This document shows, piece by piece, positions 38,338 to 50,198 of a DNA stretch of 64,000 nucleotides (the first letter of the stretch is position 1; each line of letters begins with the position of its first letter). Source of the DNA: Achromobacter sp. Root83 (GTDB lineage Bacteria > Pseudomonadota > Gammaproteobacteria > Burkholderiales > Burkholderiaceae_B); NCBI RefSeq assembly GCF_001428845.1, contig NZ_LMIU01000012.1, positions 252,857 to 316,856 of the forward strand, written 5' to 3'. The notes under the pieces are model-generated. The model did not search any database. It was not told the DNA's origin and worked only from the letters and a program-made list of their open reading frames with translations. Made by a program: the position numbers and the translations under genes.

Positions 38338-39648
38338 ATGAACCTGTCTGACAAAAAAGCCACTCTATCCTTCTCGGATGGCAGCGCACCCATTGAGTTC
38401 CCTGTCTACAAGGGCACGGTCGGTCCGGATGTGATCGACATCCGCAAGCTTTATGGCCAGACGGGCATGTTCACGTTTGACCCTGGCTTCATGTCGACGG
38501 CTGCCTGCGAATCGGGCATCACGTACATCGATGGCGACAAGGGCGAACTGCTGTACCGCGGCTTCCCGATCGAGCAATTGGCCGTCAATTGCGACTTCAT
38601 GGACATCTGCTACCTGATCCTGAACGGCGAACTGCCGAACAAGGACCAGAAGGCCGATTTCGACTCGCAAGTGACTCATCACACGATGGTCAACGAGCAA
38701 CTGCATTTCTTCCTGCGCGGCTTCCGCCGCGACGCGCACCCGATGGCCGTGTTGACGGGCCTGGTCGGCGCGCTGTCCGCGTTCTACCACGACTCCACCG
38801 ACATCACGAACCCGCAGCATCGCCACATCTCGGCGATCCGCCTGATCGCCAAGATGCCGACGCTGGTCGCGATGGCATACAAGTACTCGCAAGGCCAACC
38901 GTTCATCTACCCGCAGAATGACCTGTCCTACACGGGCAACTTCCTGCGCATGATGTTCGCCACGCCGTGCGAAGACTACAAGGTCAATGAGGTCGTCGAG
39001 CGCGCGCTGGACCGCATCTTCATCCTGCACGCCGATCACGAACAGAACGCCTCGACCTCGACCGTGCGTCTGTGCGGTTCGTCGGGCACCAACCCGTTCG
39101 CCGCCATCTCGGCCGGCGTGGCTTGCCTGTGGGGCCCGGCTCACGGCGGCGCCAACGAAGCCTGCCTGCAGATGCTGGAAGAACTGCAAGCCAACGGCGG
39201 CATCGCCAAGGTCGGCGAGTTCATGGAGAAGGTCAAGGACAAGAACTCGGGCGTGCGCCTGATGGGCTTTGGCCACCGCGTCTACAAGAACTACGATCCG
39301 CGCGCCAAGCTGATGCAGGAAACCTGCAAGGAAGTTCTCTCGGCCCTGGGCCTGGAAAACGACCCGCTGTTCAAGCTGGCCATGGAACTGGAACGCATCG
39401 CCCTGTCGGATCCGTACTTCGTGCAGCGCAAGCTGTACCCGAACGTGGACTTCTACTCGGGCATCGTCCAACGCGCCATCGGCATCCCGACCTCGCTGTT
39501 CACCGCCATCTTCGCGCTGGCCCGCACGGTGGGCTGGATCGCCCAGTGGAACGAAATGCTGTCCGATCCCGACTACAAGATCGGCCGTCCGCGCCAATTG
39601 TTCACCGGTTCGGTCACGCGCGACGTGCCCCCGATGGACAAGCGTTAA
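38338..39648 (+). CDS. gltA: citrate synthase (type II)
   Basis: A 436-residue hexameric-type citrate synthase that condenses acetyl-CoA with oxaloacetate. Family features are [44 protein letters not shown] (catalytic His) and the second catalytic segment [17 protein letters not shown]. The ATG at 38338 has GAGAGG upstream. It ends the sdhCDAB-sdhE-gltA operon and is closed by a strong terminator. Confidence 0.98.
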   Translation: MNLSDKKATLSFSDGSAPIEFPVYKGTVGPDVIDIRKLYGQTGMFTFDPGFMSTAACESGITYIDGDKGELLYRGFPIEQLAVNCDFMDICYLILNGELPNKDQKADFDSQVTHHTMVNEQLHFFLRGFRRDAHPMAVLTGLVGALSAFYHDSTDITNPQHRHISAIRLIAKMPTLVAMAYKYSQGQPFIYPQNDLSYTGNFLRMMFATPCEDYKVNEVVERALDRIFILHADHEQNASTSTVRLCGSSGTNPFAAISAGVACLWGPAHGGANEACLQMLEELQANGGIAKVGEFMEKVKDKNSGVRLMGFGHRVYKNYDPRAKLMQETCKEVLSALGLENDPLFKLAMELERIALSDPYFVQRKLYPNVDFYSGIVQRAIGIPTSLFTAIFALARTVGWIAQWNEMLSDPDYKIGRPRQLFTGSVTRDVPPMDKR

Positions 39649-39666
39649 TCCGCTGCGCACGGCAAA

Positions 39667-39692
39667 GAAACCGCCTTCGGGCGGTTTTTTTT
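39667..39692 (+). terminator. intrinsic terminator after gltA
   Basis: An 8-bp stem AAACCGCC/GGCGGTTT with a TTCG tetraloop, followed by T5 (eight T in all). Confidence 0.93.
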
Positions 39693-39719
39693 CGCCTGTC
39701 CGCGGCAAATTTTGCGGAT

Positions 39720-40844
39720 ATGATCCCTGCCATGATTCCCATAGCACTACCCTCGGCCAATTTCTTCATCCTGCTTACCGCCGGTTTCTTTGCCGGCCTG
39801 CTGCTGCTGGGGTGGGCGCTGGTCCTGGCGGTGAGCGCGGGCGCGCGCCGCGCGGTCCGCAAATACTGGAAGACATCCGCCTTGCTGTTCGTGGCGCTGT
39901 CGGTCCCATTCGCGTTCTATGCCTGGGTTCAGGCAGTGTTCTGGCGGGTCGAAAACGAGAGCAGCCGAAGGGAAGCGGCGCGCAACATCACGCTGCAGCA
40001 GCCAGCCACGGTGGGCGGCGTCGACATGCCCGCTGGCACGCGCCTGAAGCTTCAGGACGAAGGCAAGATCGACACCTATGTCGAAGCCGCTTTTCCGCAG
40101 GCCGTCCCGCTGTACGGCGTGCAGGCGATCACGGTGCGGCGCTACCTGGACACCGAGTACGACAAGGACACGTACGCCACGCTCGGCAGGCACCCGCGCA
40201 CCGTCATCCTGCGCGGCGCGGGCGACCAGGCCGTCCTGGGCTGGCGGTGCGACGCCACGCAGGACATCGAATTCGACGTGGAGCCCGATGGGGCCATGAA
40301 GATGCTGAGCAAATGCGTCCTGGGCGCCGGCAACGCGGCGGCGGGCATGGAGATCGCGAGGGGAGCCGTCCTGTATGGTTCGAACGGCACCGCCTACACG
40401 GACGGATCGCGCGATGCCGACCGCTGGCGCATCGAAATCAACGATCCCGTGGCGGTGCGCGTATTCGGGCTGGCGCTGAGCGATCCCCGGATCTACCTGG
40501 ATGCGGGGCGGAACCTGCTCAGGGTCGGTGATTCGGCGCTTGCCTGCCCCACGCAGTTCGGGGGGCTGAGCTATCCCGCCGGCACGCTCGTCAAGACCGT
40601 CCGGCGCGGGTCCGGGGATGCGCGAGAACCGTACCCGGGCGTTCTGGTCTTCAGCCCCTGGAATGGCATGGCCGCCCAGCGGGGCGGCCATGCTGATGTG
40701 CCCGAAGGCATGTCGGTGATGCAGACGCTGGCGGGCGACGTCGTTGAAATCGTGGCCAACGAAGCGGTGGGTGTGTTCCGCTTCGCGACCTTCAGCGTCG
40801 ACGGCAAGGAGCCGCAAGCGCCGGTCCGCGCACGCTGCCCCTGA
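39720..40844 (+). CDS. uncharacterised membrane-anchored protein
   Basis: I do not recognise a family. The 374-residue product (370 if the second ATG at 39732 is used) has two N-terminal membrane helices (FFILLTAGFFAGLLLLGWALVL and TSALLFVALSVPFAFYAWVQ, in parts) and a large soluble domain that should face the periplasm. That domain has several short repeats of the form VGGVDMPAGTRLKL, YGVQAITVRRYLD and GLSYPAGTLVKT, and two cysteines in the middle that could form a disulfide. Repeated statements about ..PAGT..K suggest an internal duplication. It starts 27 bases past the gltA terminator, so it needs its own promoter. Confidence 0.7.
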   Translation: MIPAMIPIALPSANFFILLTAGFFAGLLLLGWALVLAVSAGARRAVRKYWKTSALLFVALSVPFAFYAWVQAVFWRVENESSRREAARNITLQQPATVGGVDMPAGTRLKLQDEGKIDTYVEAAFPQAVPLYGVQAITVRRYLDTEYDKDTYATLGRHPRTVILRGAGDQAVLGWRCDATQDIEFDVEPDGAMKMLSKCVLGAGNAAAGMEIARGAVLYGSNGTAYTDGSRDADRWRIEINDPVAVRVFGLALSDPRIYLDAGRNLLRVGDSALACPTQFGGLSYPAGTLVKTVRRGSGDAREPYPGVLVFSPWNGMAAQRGGHADVPEGMSVMQTLAGDVVEIVANEAVGVFRFATFSVDGKEPQAPVRARCP

Positions 40845-40862
40845 GGCAGCGAGACGGCCGCG

Positions 40863-41315
40863 CTACGCGCCGATCCCGCGCGCCATCAGAACGGCGAACA
40901 GCGGCAGGAAGATGAACAGGTGCGACGAGATCATCACCCAGCGCCGCGCCCGCTTGATCTCGGGCAGGGCAGGGACGAAGCCCGGTTGCTGACGCGATTG
41001 CTTGGCCCAGCGCAGGAACGCCAGCGTGGGCGGAATCGAACAGAGCGCGATGACGACGAACAGCGAGATCTTGGCGTGGAACCAGGGATTGCTCATGTAG
41101 AAGGCGGCGCCCTTGACGCCCGCGGTCAGGCGCAGCACGCCGGTGATCAGCACGACGATGGCGCTCACCCCATAGAAGCGGTCGTAGATGACCAGGCGCT
41201 TCACGCTGCCGGCCGTCAGGTCCGGGCGCAGCAGTACGGCTTCGGCGGTCAGCACCACCACCAGTACGAAGATCGCCAGATAGTGAAACCAGGCATACAT
41301 TGCATCGGCCAGCAT
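40863..41315 (-). CDS. DUF2214 family membrane protein
   Basis: A 150-residue protein with four hydrophobic segments, matching DUF2214. The start MLADAMYAWFHYLAIFVLVV and the segments VIYDRFYGVSAIVVLITGVLRL, PWFHAKISLFVVIAL and SHLFIFLPLFAVLMARG (some shortened here) are typical. HFHY-type histidines in the first and third helices hint at haem or metal binding, as in HemJ/CopD-like folds, but no function is established. It converges on the preceding gene, with an 18-base gap. Confidence 0.78.
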   Translation of the reverse strand: MLADAMYAWFHYLAIFVLVVVLTAEAVLLRPDLTAGSVKRLVIYDRFYGVSAIVVLITGVLRLTAGVKGAAFYMSNPWFHAKISLFVVIALCSIPPTLAFLRWAKQSRQQPGFVPALPEIKRARRWVMISSHLFIFLPLFAVLMARGIGA

Positions 41316-41390
41316 GTCGTCTCCAAGGTAAAGGACAGACTAGGTTTTACCATCCGCCCGTGCGGGCGGGCCAGGAGTTGCGCGGCAGAA

Positions 41391-41418
41391 TAAAAACGGG
41401 CGCCCCGTAGGGCGCCCG
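41391..41418 (-). terminator. intrinsic terminator after maeB
   Basis: On the minus strand, a perfect 9-bp stem CGGGCGCCC/GGGCGCCCG with a 4-base loop is followed by T5. A second GC hairpin at 41354-41370 (CCGCCCG/CGGGCGG) lies before the DUF2214 gene. Confidence 0.85.
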
Positions 41419-41442
41419 CGGTCTTGCACCGTGACTATGCGA

Positions 41443-43743
<2,301 letters not shown>

Positions 43744-43905
43744 GGGATCGGGGCCTGGTAGGCACTAACTGAAAAAGAAACGGGGATGACAAAGGCGGGC
43801 TCGCGGCCCGCCGTATTTTTTGCGAAATGCTTGGGGAACCCCCGTATTTCACCAGAAAGCGCGGGCGCTTGGTTGCTGCGGTGCAGCGAGCATTCGCTTT
43901 TGATC

Positions 43906-43929
43906 AAAAAAACGCCGGACCGGGCCGGC
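43906..43929 (-). terminator. intrinsic terminator after the E1 gene
   Basis: On the minus strand, a GCCGG/CCGGC stem is followed by a run of seven T. It ends the AceE-like transcript before maeB. A second hairpin with a T-run at 43795-43822 reads on the plus strand and has no gene to serve. Confidence 0.7.
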
Positions 43930-43960
43930 CGAATGGATGAGGGCGGACGGGTGAGGGCGC

Positions 43961-46648
43961 CTACATCTCCCAGGGCGGCGCGTGCCGGCTTTCCGCGCTC
44001 AGTTTCTGGCGCAGCGCCTTGCTGTCGTCCTGCCTGCCCAGGCTGTCCAGCGCATACAGCACGATCCAGTCGGCGCTGACTTCGAAGAAATCACGGAGCT
44101 GTGCGCGCGTGTCGCTGCGGCCGAAGCCATCGGTGCCCAGCGTGCGGTAGGGCGCCGACACCCAGGCGCGGATCTGTTCAGGAACGGCGCGCACGTAGTC
44201 GCTGGCGGCGATGACGGGGGCGTCGCTTGCGCCCAGGCAGGCGCGCACCCAGTCGGCGCTGGCGCCGGCGTCCAGCCCCAGCACGCGGGCGCGCTCGGCC
44301 TGCCGGCCGTCGCGAGCCAGCTCGGAAAAGCTGGTCACGCTCCAGACCTCGGCATCCACGCCGTAGTCGTCGTACAGGCGCGCGGCGGCCATTTCGGCCT
44401 CGCGCAGCATGGGGCCCGCGCCCAGCAGGCGCACCTGGGCCTGCTGGCGCGCCGGCCGCAGCAGGTACAGGCCGCGCAGAATGCCCTCGCGCACGGCGGG
44501 GTCCGTCGGCATGTCGGGCTGCGCCAGGTTTTCGTTGGTGACGGTCAGGTAGAAGAATTCGTCGCGCTGCTCGTCCAGCATGCGGCGCATGCCGTGTTCG
44601 ACGATGATGGCGACCTCGTAGGCGTAGGCCGGGTCGTAGGCGCGGCAGTTGGGCACGGCGGCGGCCATGATGTGGCTGGAGCCGTCCTGGTGCTGCAGGC
44701 CCTCGCCGCCCAACGTGGTGCGGCCGGACGTGGCGCCGATCAGAAAGCCGCGCGTGCGCTGGTCGGCGGCGGCCCAGATCAGGTCGCCGATGCGCTGGAA
44801 GCCGAACATCGAGTAGTAGATGTAGAACGGCAGCATGGGCAGGCCGTTGACCGAGTAGCTGGTGCCCGCCGCCGTCCAGGAGGAGATCGCGCCGGCCTCG
44901 GTGATGCCTTCTTCCAGGATCTGGCCGTCGCGTGCCTCGCGGTAGTACAGCACCGAGCCGATGTCCTCGGGCTCATAAAGCTGGCCTTGCGCGGAATAGA
45001 TGCCGATCTGCCGGAACAGGTTGGCCATGCCGAAGGTGCGCGCCTCGTCCGCCACGATGGGCACGATGCGCGGGCCGACGGTGCCGTCCTTGAGCAGCGC
45101 CGTCAGCATGCGGACGATGGCCATGGTGGACGACATTTCCTTGCCGTCGGCGGCCAGCGCGAAGCGCGCCCACTGTTCAACGTCCGGCGGCGTCAGGCGC
45201 GGCGCTTGCGCGTTGCGCCGGGGAATGTGGCCGCCGAGCGACGCGCGGCGCGCCTGCAGATGGCGCATTTCGGCGCTGTCCTCGGCGGGGCGGTAGAACT
45301 TCAGCGCGACGCAGTCGGCGTCCGATATCGGCAGGGCGAAGCGGTCGCGGAAGGCCAGCAGCGCCACGTCGTCCAGCTTCTTCTGCTGGTGGGTCGTCAT
45401 CTTGCCCTGGCCGGCCGAGCCCATGCCGAAGCCCTTCTTGGTCTGCGCCAGGATGACGGTGGGCTGGCCCCGGTGCCGGGCGGCTCGGTGATAGGCGGCA
45501 TGGATCTTCACCATGTCGTGGCCGCCTCGGTGCAGGCGGTCGATGGCTTCGTCGGACCAGTCGGCCACCAGGGCGGCCAGCTCGGGATTCTGGTTGAAGA
45601 AGTGGGCGCGGTTGAAGGCGCCGTCGTTGGCCGCGAAGGTCTGGAACTGGCCGTCCACGGTGTTGGCGAAGGCGCGGGCCAGCGCGCCGCCGGTATCGCG
45701 CCGCAGCAGGGCGTCCCAGTCGCTGCCCCAGACCAGCTTGATGACGTTCCAGCCCGCGCCGGCGTACAGGGTTTCCAGTTCGTCGATGATGCGGCCGTTG
45801 CCGCGCACCGGGCCGTCCAGCCGTTGCAGGTTGCAGTTGACGACGAAGATCAGGTTGTCGAGCTTTTCGCGGGCGGCCAGTGTCAGTGCCGCGATGGATT
45901 CGGGCTCGTCCATTTCGCCGTCGCCGAAGATGCCCCAGACCTTGCGGTCGGCGCCGGGGACCAGCGAGCGGTGCTCAAGGTAGCGCATGAAACGCGCCTG
46001 ATAAATCGCATTGATCGGCCCGATGCCCATGGAGCCGGTGGGAAACTGCCAGAAGTCCGGCATCAGCCAGGGATGGGGGTACGACGACAGGCCGCGCAGG
46101 CCGCGGGCGGTCGCGGTGATCTCCTGGCGGAAGTGGGCCAGATCGTCTTCGCCCAGAAAGCCTTCAAGGTAGGCGCGGGCGTAGACGCCGGGCGCCGAAT
46201 GCGGCTGCATGTAGACGATGTCGCCCGGACTGTCGGGTGTGCGGGCGCGGAAGAAATGGTTGAAGCCCACCTCGAAGAGGTCAGCGGCCGACGCATAGCT
46301 GGCGATGTGGCCGCCCAGTTCGCCGTGCGCCAGATTGGCGCGCACCACCATGGCCAGCGCATTCCAGCGGTTGATGCGCGCGATGCGTTCTTCGACCGCC
46401 AGGTTGCCCGGAAAGGGCGGTTCCTGGTCAGCGGGGATGGTGTTCAGGTAGGCGGTGCGCGTCTGGCTGTTGGCCCGCAGGCCCAGCGCGGCGGCGTGGC
46501 CCAGCAGGCTGTCCAGCACATAGCCCGCCCGCCCGGGCCCCTCGGCCTGGACCAGCGAATGCAGGGCGTCGCGCCACTCGGCGGTTTCGGCGGGGTCGGC
46601 GTCGTCCTGGGGGGCTGGGCCGGAAAGGGGCTGGCTGGCGTCAAGCAT
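43961..46648 (-). CDS. pyruvate dehydrogenase E1-like 2-oxoacid dehydrogenase, homodimeric type (orphan)
   Basis: An 895-residue thiamine-diphosphate enzyme of the AceE family (E. coli AceE 887). It should decarboxylate pyruvate or a close 2-oxoacid such as 2-oxobutyrate and pass the acyl group to an E2 lipoamide. The TPP/Mg site begins GDGEMDEPESIAAL and ends near VNCNLQRLDGPVRG. ERIARINRWNALAMVVRAN and GHIASYASAADLFEVGFNHFF are typical. I chose the ATG at 46648 (AGGACGACC upstream); ATGs at 46678 and 46741 are in frame. No E2 or E3 gene is adjacent, unlike an aceEF operon, so this is probably a second, specialised E1, comparable to Pseudomonas MdeB. Confidence 0.88.
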   Translation of the reverse strand: MLDASQPLSGPAPQDDADPAETAEWRDALHSLVQAEGPGRAGYVLDSLLGHAAALGLRANSQTRTAYLNTIPADQEPPFPGNLAVEERIARINRWNALAMVVRANLAHGELGGHIASYASAADLFEVGFNHFFRARTPDSPGDIVYMQPHSAPGVYARAYLEGFLGEDDLAHFRQEITATARGLRGLSSYPHPWLMPDFWQFPTGSMGIGPINAIYQARFMRYLEHRSLVPGADRKVWGIFGDGEMDEPESIAALTLAAREKLDNLIFVVNCNLQRLDGPVRGNGRIIDELETLYAGAGWNVIKLVWGSDWDALLRRDTGGALARAFANTVDGQFQTFAANDGAFNRAHFFNQNPELAALVADWSDEAIDRLHRGGHDMVKIHAAYHRAARHRGQPTVILAQTKKGFGMGSAGQGKMTTHQQKKLDDVALLAFRDRFALPISDADCVALKFYRPAEDSAEMRHLQARRASLGGHIPRRNAQAPRLTPPDVEQWARFALAADGKEMSSTMAIVRMLTALLKDGTVGPRIVPIVADEARTFGMANLFRQIGIYSAQGQLYEPEDIGSVLYYREARDGQILEEGITEAGAISSWTAAGTSYSVNGLPMLPFYIYYSMFGFQRIGDLIWAAADQRTRGFLIGATSGRTTLGGEGLQHQDGSSHIMAAAVPNCRAYDPAYAYEVAIIVEHGMRRMLDEQRDEFFYLTVTNENLAQPDMPTDPAVREGILRGLYLLRPARQQAQVRLLGAGPMLREAEMAAARLYDDYGVDAEVWSVTSFSELARDGRQAERARVLGLDAGASADWVRACLGASDAPVIAASDYVRAVPEQIRAWVSAPYRTLGTDGFGRSDTRAQLRDFFEVSADWIVLYALDSLGRQDDSKALRQKLSAESRHAPPWEM

Positions 46649-46861
46649 GGTCGTCCTGTCTCCTGTTCTAGCGTCCATGCTAGACCCTTGCCTCTGGCAT
46701 GGGTAATCAAAATCTTGGGAGAAATCCCCCGGTTTCAGCATAATGTGTTGTCAGATTTTCGGGCCACGGCAGGTTCTACCGCGGAATCATGCTTACGGGT
46801 GGTGACCGAGTGGCGGACAGTCTGGCGCTAGAATTCGCGGCTACCAGATAGGGAGAATTCC

Positions 46862-48913
46862 ATGACCCAACCCATCCGCGTTCCCGCGGAGGTCACGTTG
46901 CCGGAACTGACGTTCCGCGGCGTCCTGCTCGGCGCCCTGATTACCGTCATCTTCACGGCGTCCAATGTTTTTCTGGGGTTGAAGGTCGGCCTGACGTTTT
47001 CATCGGCCATCCCGGCGGCGGTAATTTCGATGTCCGTGCTGCGCATGTTCAAGGACGCCAACATCCTTGAAAACAACATGGTGCAGACGCAGGCTTCGGC
47101 GGCCGGCACGCTGTCGTCCATCATCTTCATCCTGCCGGCGCTGGTCATGATGGGCCACTGGCAGGGCTTTCCGTTCTGGCAGACGCTGGGCATCTGCGCG
47201 GCGGGCGGCATGCTGGGCGTGATGTTCACCATTCCGCTGCGCCATGTGATGGTGGTGCAGAGCGACCTGCCGTATCCGGAAGGCGTGGCCGCGGCCGAGA
47301 TCCTGCGGGTGGGCAGCGCGGAACGCGAGCAGGACGTTTCCGAAGCCGAGGGCGGGGCGTCCGCGAAGTCGCCCGCGACGGGTATGGGCGACATCGTGGC
47401 GGGCGGCATCGCCGCGGCTGTTGTCAGCTTTGCCGCCAGCGGCCTGCGGGTGCTGGGTGACAGCGTCAGCGGCTGGTTCGCGCTGGGCGGCGCCGTGTTC
47501 CGGCTGCCGATGGGCTTTTCGCTGGCGCTGCTGGGCGCGGGCTACCTGATCGGCATTGTCGCGGGGCTGGCCATGCTGACGGGGCTGATCATTTCCTGGG
47601 GCATCGCGGTGCCGATCCTGACGGCCATGGGTGACATGCCCGCGGGCATGTCGCTGCAGAACTACGCGACGGAACTGTGGTCGTCGCAGGTGCGCTTCAT
47701 CGGCGCGGGCGTGATCGGCGTGGGCGCCATCTGGACGCTGGCGACGCTGTTCGCGCCGATGGCGCGTGGGGTGAAGGCGTCGTTTTCGGCCCTGACCAAG
47801 GCGGGCGCGGCGCGCGCGGGCCAGACGCCGCGCACCGAGCGGGACCTGTCGGCCGGCTGGATCTCGGCGGTGACGCTGGTGCTGGTGGCCGTGCTCGTGG
47901 TCACCTTCCAGGTGTTCCTGTCGGGGGTGCCGCTGTCGGCGGGCGCCATCTGGAAGCTGGTGGCCTACGCGGTGATGTTCGCCTTTGTGTTCGGTTTCCT
48001 GGTGGCCGCCGCCTGCGGCTACATGGCCGGTCTGGTGGGATCGTCGACCAGTCCGATTTCCGGCGTCGGCATCGTCGCCATCGTGCTGGTGTCCGTGCTG
48101 ATGCTGGCGCTGGGCGGCGAATTGCTGGCGGTGCAAAACGGTGTCCAGATGGCGATCGCACTGGCGATCTTCAGCACATCGGCCGTGGTGGCGGTCGCCT
48201 CCATTTCCAATGACAACCTGCAGGATCTGAAGACGGGCTGGCTGGTGGGCGCGACCCCTTGGCGCCAGCAGGTGGCGCTGCTGATCGGCTGCGTGGTCGG
48301 CGCGGCGGTGATCTCGCCGGTGCTGGAGCTGCTGTACAACGCCTACGGGTTCGCGGGTTCGATGCCGCGCGAAGGCATGGATCCGGCGCTTGCCCTGTCC
48401 GCGCCACAGGCGACGCTGATGCTGGCGATTGCGCGCGGCATCTTCACCCATGAACTGAACTGGACCATGATCCTGATCGGCATGGCCGTGGGCGTCGGGC
48501 TGATCGTGACGGACGAAGTCATGAAGCGCACCTGCCGCGTGGCGCGCATTCCGGTGCTGGCGGTGGGCATCGGCATCTACCTGCCGCCGACCGTCGCCGC
48601 GCCCATCGTGGTGGGCGCGGTGCTGGCGTGGCTGCTGGAAGGCGCCCTGCGCCGCCGCGCGGCTGCCGCCGGCCAGCCGTACGAGCAATTCGCCGATGCG
48701 CCCAACCGGCGCGGCGTGCTGATCGCGTCCGGCCTGATCGTGGGCGAGAGCCTGGTGGGCGTGCTGATGGCGGCCATCATCGGCGGCACGGGCATGGAGG
48801 CCCCGGTGGCGATTGCGGGCGAAGACTTCGCCGGCACGGCCAACTATCTGGGGCTGGCCGTTTTCGCGATGGTGGCGGTGCTGTTCTGGCGCCGCGTCAT
48901 GCGGGTGGCGTAG
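46862..48913 (+). CDS. OPT family oligopeptide transporter
   Basis: A 683-residue transporter with about 14-16 membrane segments. The start VTLPELTFRGVLLGALITVIF and the following FLGLKVGLTFSSAIPAAVISM are typical of the prokaryotic OPT family, as are QSDLPYPEGVAAAEIL and KRTCRVARIPVLAVGIGIYLP (in part). Members move oligopeptides or iron-chelate complexes by proton symport; the substrate here is unknown. A GGGAGAATTCC ribosome site precedes the ATG. It is divergent from the E1 gene. With the ABC importer it is the second peptide-type transporter in the window. Confidence 0.9.
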   Translation: MTQPIRVPAEVTLPELTFRGVLLGALITVIFTASNVFLGLKVGLTFSSAIPAAVISMSVLRMFKDANILENNMVQTQASAAGTLSSIIFILPALVMMGHWQGFPFWQTLGICAAGGMLGVMFTIPLRHVMVVQSDLPYPEGVAAAEILRVGSAEREQDVSEAEGGASAKSPATGMGDIVAGGIAAAVVSFAASGLRVLGDSVSGWFALGGAVFRLPMGFSLALLGAGYLIGIVAGLAMLTGLIISWGIAVPILTAMGDMPAGMSLQNYATELWSSQVRFIGAGVIGVGAIWTLATLFAPMARGVKASFSALTKAGAARAGQTPRTERDLSAGWISAVTLVLVAVLVVTFQVFLSGVPLSAGAIWKLVAYAVMFAFVFGFLVAAACGYMAGLVGSSTSPISGVGIVAIVLVSVLMLALGGELLAVQNGVQMAIALAIFSTSAVVAVASISNDNLQDLKTGWLVGATPWRQQVALLIGCVVGAAVISPVLELLYNAYGFAGSMPREGMDPALALSAPQATLMLAIARGIFTHELNWTMILIGMAVGVGLIVTDEVMKRTCRVARIPVLAVGIGIYLPPTVAAPIVVGAVLAWLLEGALRRRAAAAGQPYEQFADAPNRRGVLIASGLIVGESLVGVLMAAIIGGTGMEAPVAIAGEDFAGTANYLGLAVFAMVAVLFWRRVMRVA

Positions 48914-48961
48914 CGTTGGCGCGTAGGGGAGGCATGGCGGGCGCGCCGCCATGCCGCCGGT

Positions 48962-50194
48962 TCAGACGGGCTTGAGCAGGTCGGCCAGGGTGCGCGCGAT
49001 GACCTTGGTGGCGCGGCGCAGGTCTTCGAGCACCACGCGCTCGTCGCTGCGCTTGGCGTGCGACTCCAGGACGGTGCGCGGGCCCGCGCCGTAGATCACG
49101 CCTGGGATGCCGGCTTCGGCGTACAGGCGCACGTCCGTATACAGCGGCGTGCCCATGGCGGGTATCGGTTCACCGAACAGTTCCTCTCCGTGCTTCTGGA
49201 TGGCTTCCACCAGCGGCTGGTTGCCGGGCAGGGGGCGCATCGAATTGGCCAGCAGCAGGCGCTTGATGTCGATGCTGATACCCGGCATCGAGGCGGCGGC
49301 CTCCTGGATGATCCGGCGGATGTCGGCTTCGACCTCCACGGCGTTTTCCTCGGGAATCATGCGCCGGTCCAGCTTGAAGCTCACCTTGCCCGGCACCACG
49401 TTGGTGTTGGTGCCGCCTTCGATGCGCCCGACGTTCAGGTACGGGTGGGAAATCCCCGGCACCTGGGAACTGATCTTCCGGTACTGCGTGTTCTGCGCGT
49501 ACAGGGCCTCAAGGATCTTGACCGCGCCTTGCAGCGCGTCGACGCCGCTGCTGGGGATGGCCGCATGCGCCATCTTGCCGTGCACCGTCACTTCCATCTG
49601 CAGGCAGCCGTTGTGGGCCGTGACGACTTCATAGCTGAAGCCCGCCGCGATCATCAGGTCGGGCTTGGTCAGGCCTTGCCGCAGCAGCCAGCCGGGTCCC
49701 ATCAGGCCGCCGAATTCCTCGTCGTAGGTGAAGTGCAATTCGATCGCGCCGTGCGCGGGCCGGGCCACCGCCTCCAGCGCGCGCACGGCGAACGTGAAGC
49801 TGGCGAAGTCGCTCTTGCTGACGGCGGCGGCGCGGCCGTACAGGCTGCCGTCGTCGATCTGGGCGCCATAGGGATCGTGGGTCCAGCCGTCGCCGGGAGG
49901 CACCACGTCGCCGTGGGCATTGAGCGCGACACGGCGGCCGCCGTCGCCGTATTCGCGGCGCACGATCAGGTTGGTGATGGATTGCATCCCATAGTCGTGG
50001 ACCTCCTGGGCGGGCACGGGGTGGGCTTCCGCTTGCAGGCCGAAGCCTTGCAGCAGCGCCGCGGTGCGCTCGGCGTGGGGCGCGTTGTTGCCGGGGGGCG
50101 TGTCGGTGGGCACGCGCACGAGGTCCTGCAGGAAGCGGACTTCTTCGTCAAAGTGGGCGTCAACCCAGGCGTCGAGTCGGGCGTAATCGGTCAT
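48962..50194 (-). CDS. M20 family metallopeptidase/deacylase (ArgE/DapE group)
   Basis: A 410-residue M20 hydrolase. The metal-binding motifs are NAHGDVVPPG (His-x-Asp), a conserved aspartate near GSLYGRAAAVSKSD, and the catalytic glutamates in FTYDEEFGGLMG. A dimerisation domain around TVHGKMAHAAIPSSGVDALQ splits the catalytic domain. I chose the ATG at 50194 because the upstream extension overlaps the next gene. It starts 5 bases after the UraD-AllC stop, so it belongs to the allantoin operon and may act on a ureido or carbamoyl compound; the substrate is not determined. Confidence 0.88.
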   Translation of the reverse strand: MTDYARLDAWVDAHFDEEVRFLQDLVRVPTDTPPGNNAPHAERTAALLQGFGLQAEAHPVPAQEVHDYGMQSITNLIVRREYGDGGRRVALNAHGDVVPPGDGWTHDPYGAQIDDGSLYGRAAAVSKSDFASFTFAVRALEAVARPAHGAIELHFTYDEEFGGLMGPGWLLRQGLTKPDLMIAAGFSYEVVTAHNGCLQMEVTVHGKMAHAAIPSSGVDALQGAVKILEALYAQNTQYRKISSQVPGISHPYLNVGRIEGGTNTNVVPGKVSFKLDRRMIPEENAVEVEADIRRIIQEAAASMPGISIDIKRLLLANSMRPLPGNQPLVEAIQKHGEELFGEPIPAMGTPLYTDVRLYAEAGIPGVIYGAGPRTVLESHAKRSDERVVLEDLRRATKVIARTLADLLKPV

Positions 50195-50198
50195 GGTT

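Noticed and set aside
43795-43822. Plus-strand hairpin with T-run to the right of maeB
   Set aside because: Looks like an intrinsic terminator, but no plus-strand gene ends there, so I did not list it as a functional terminator.
43982-46831. A long plus-strand open frame opposite the E1 gene
   Set aside because: Antisense to a conserved enzyme; no recognisable motif.
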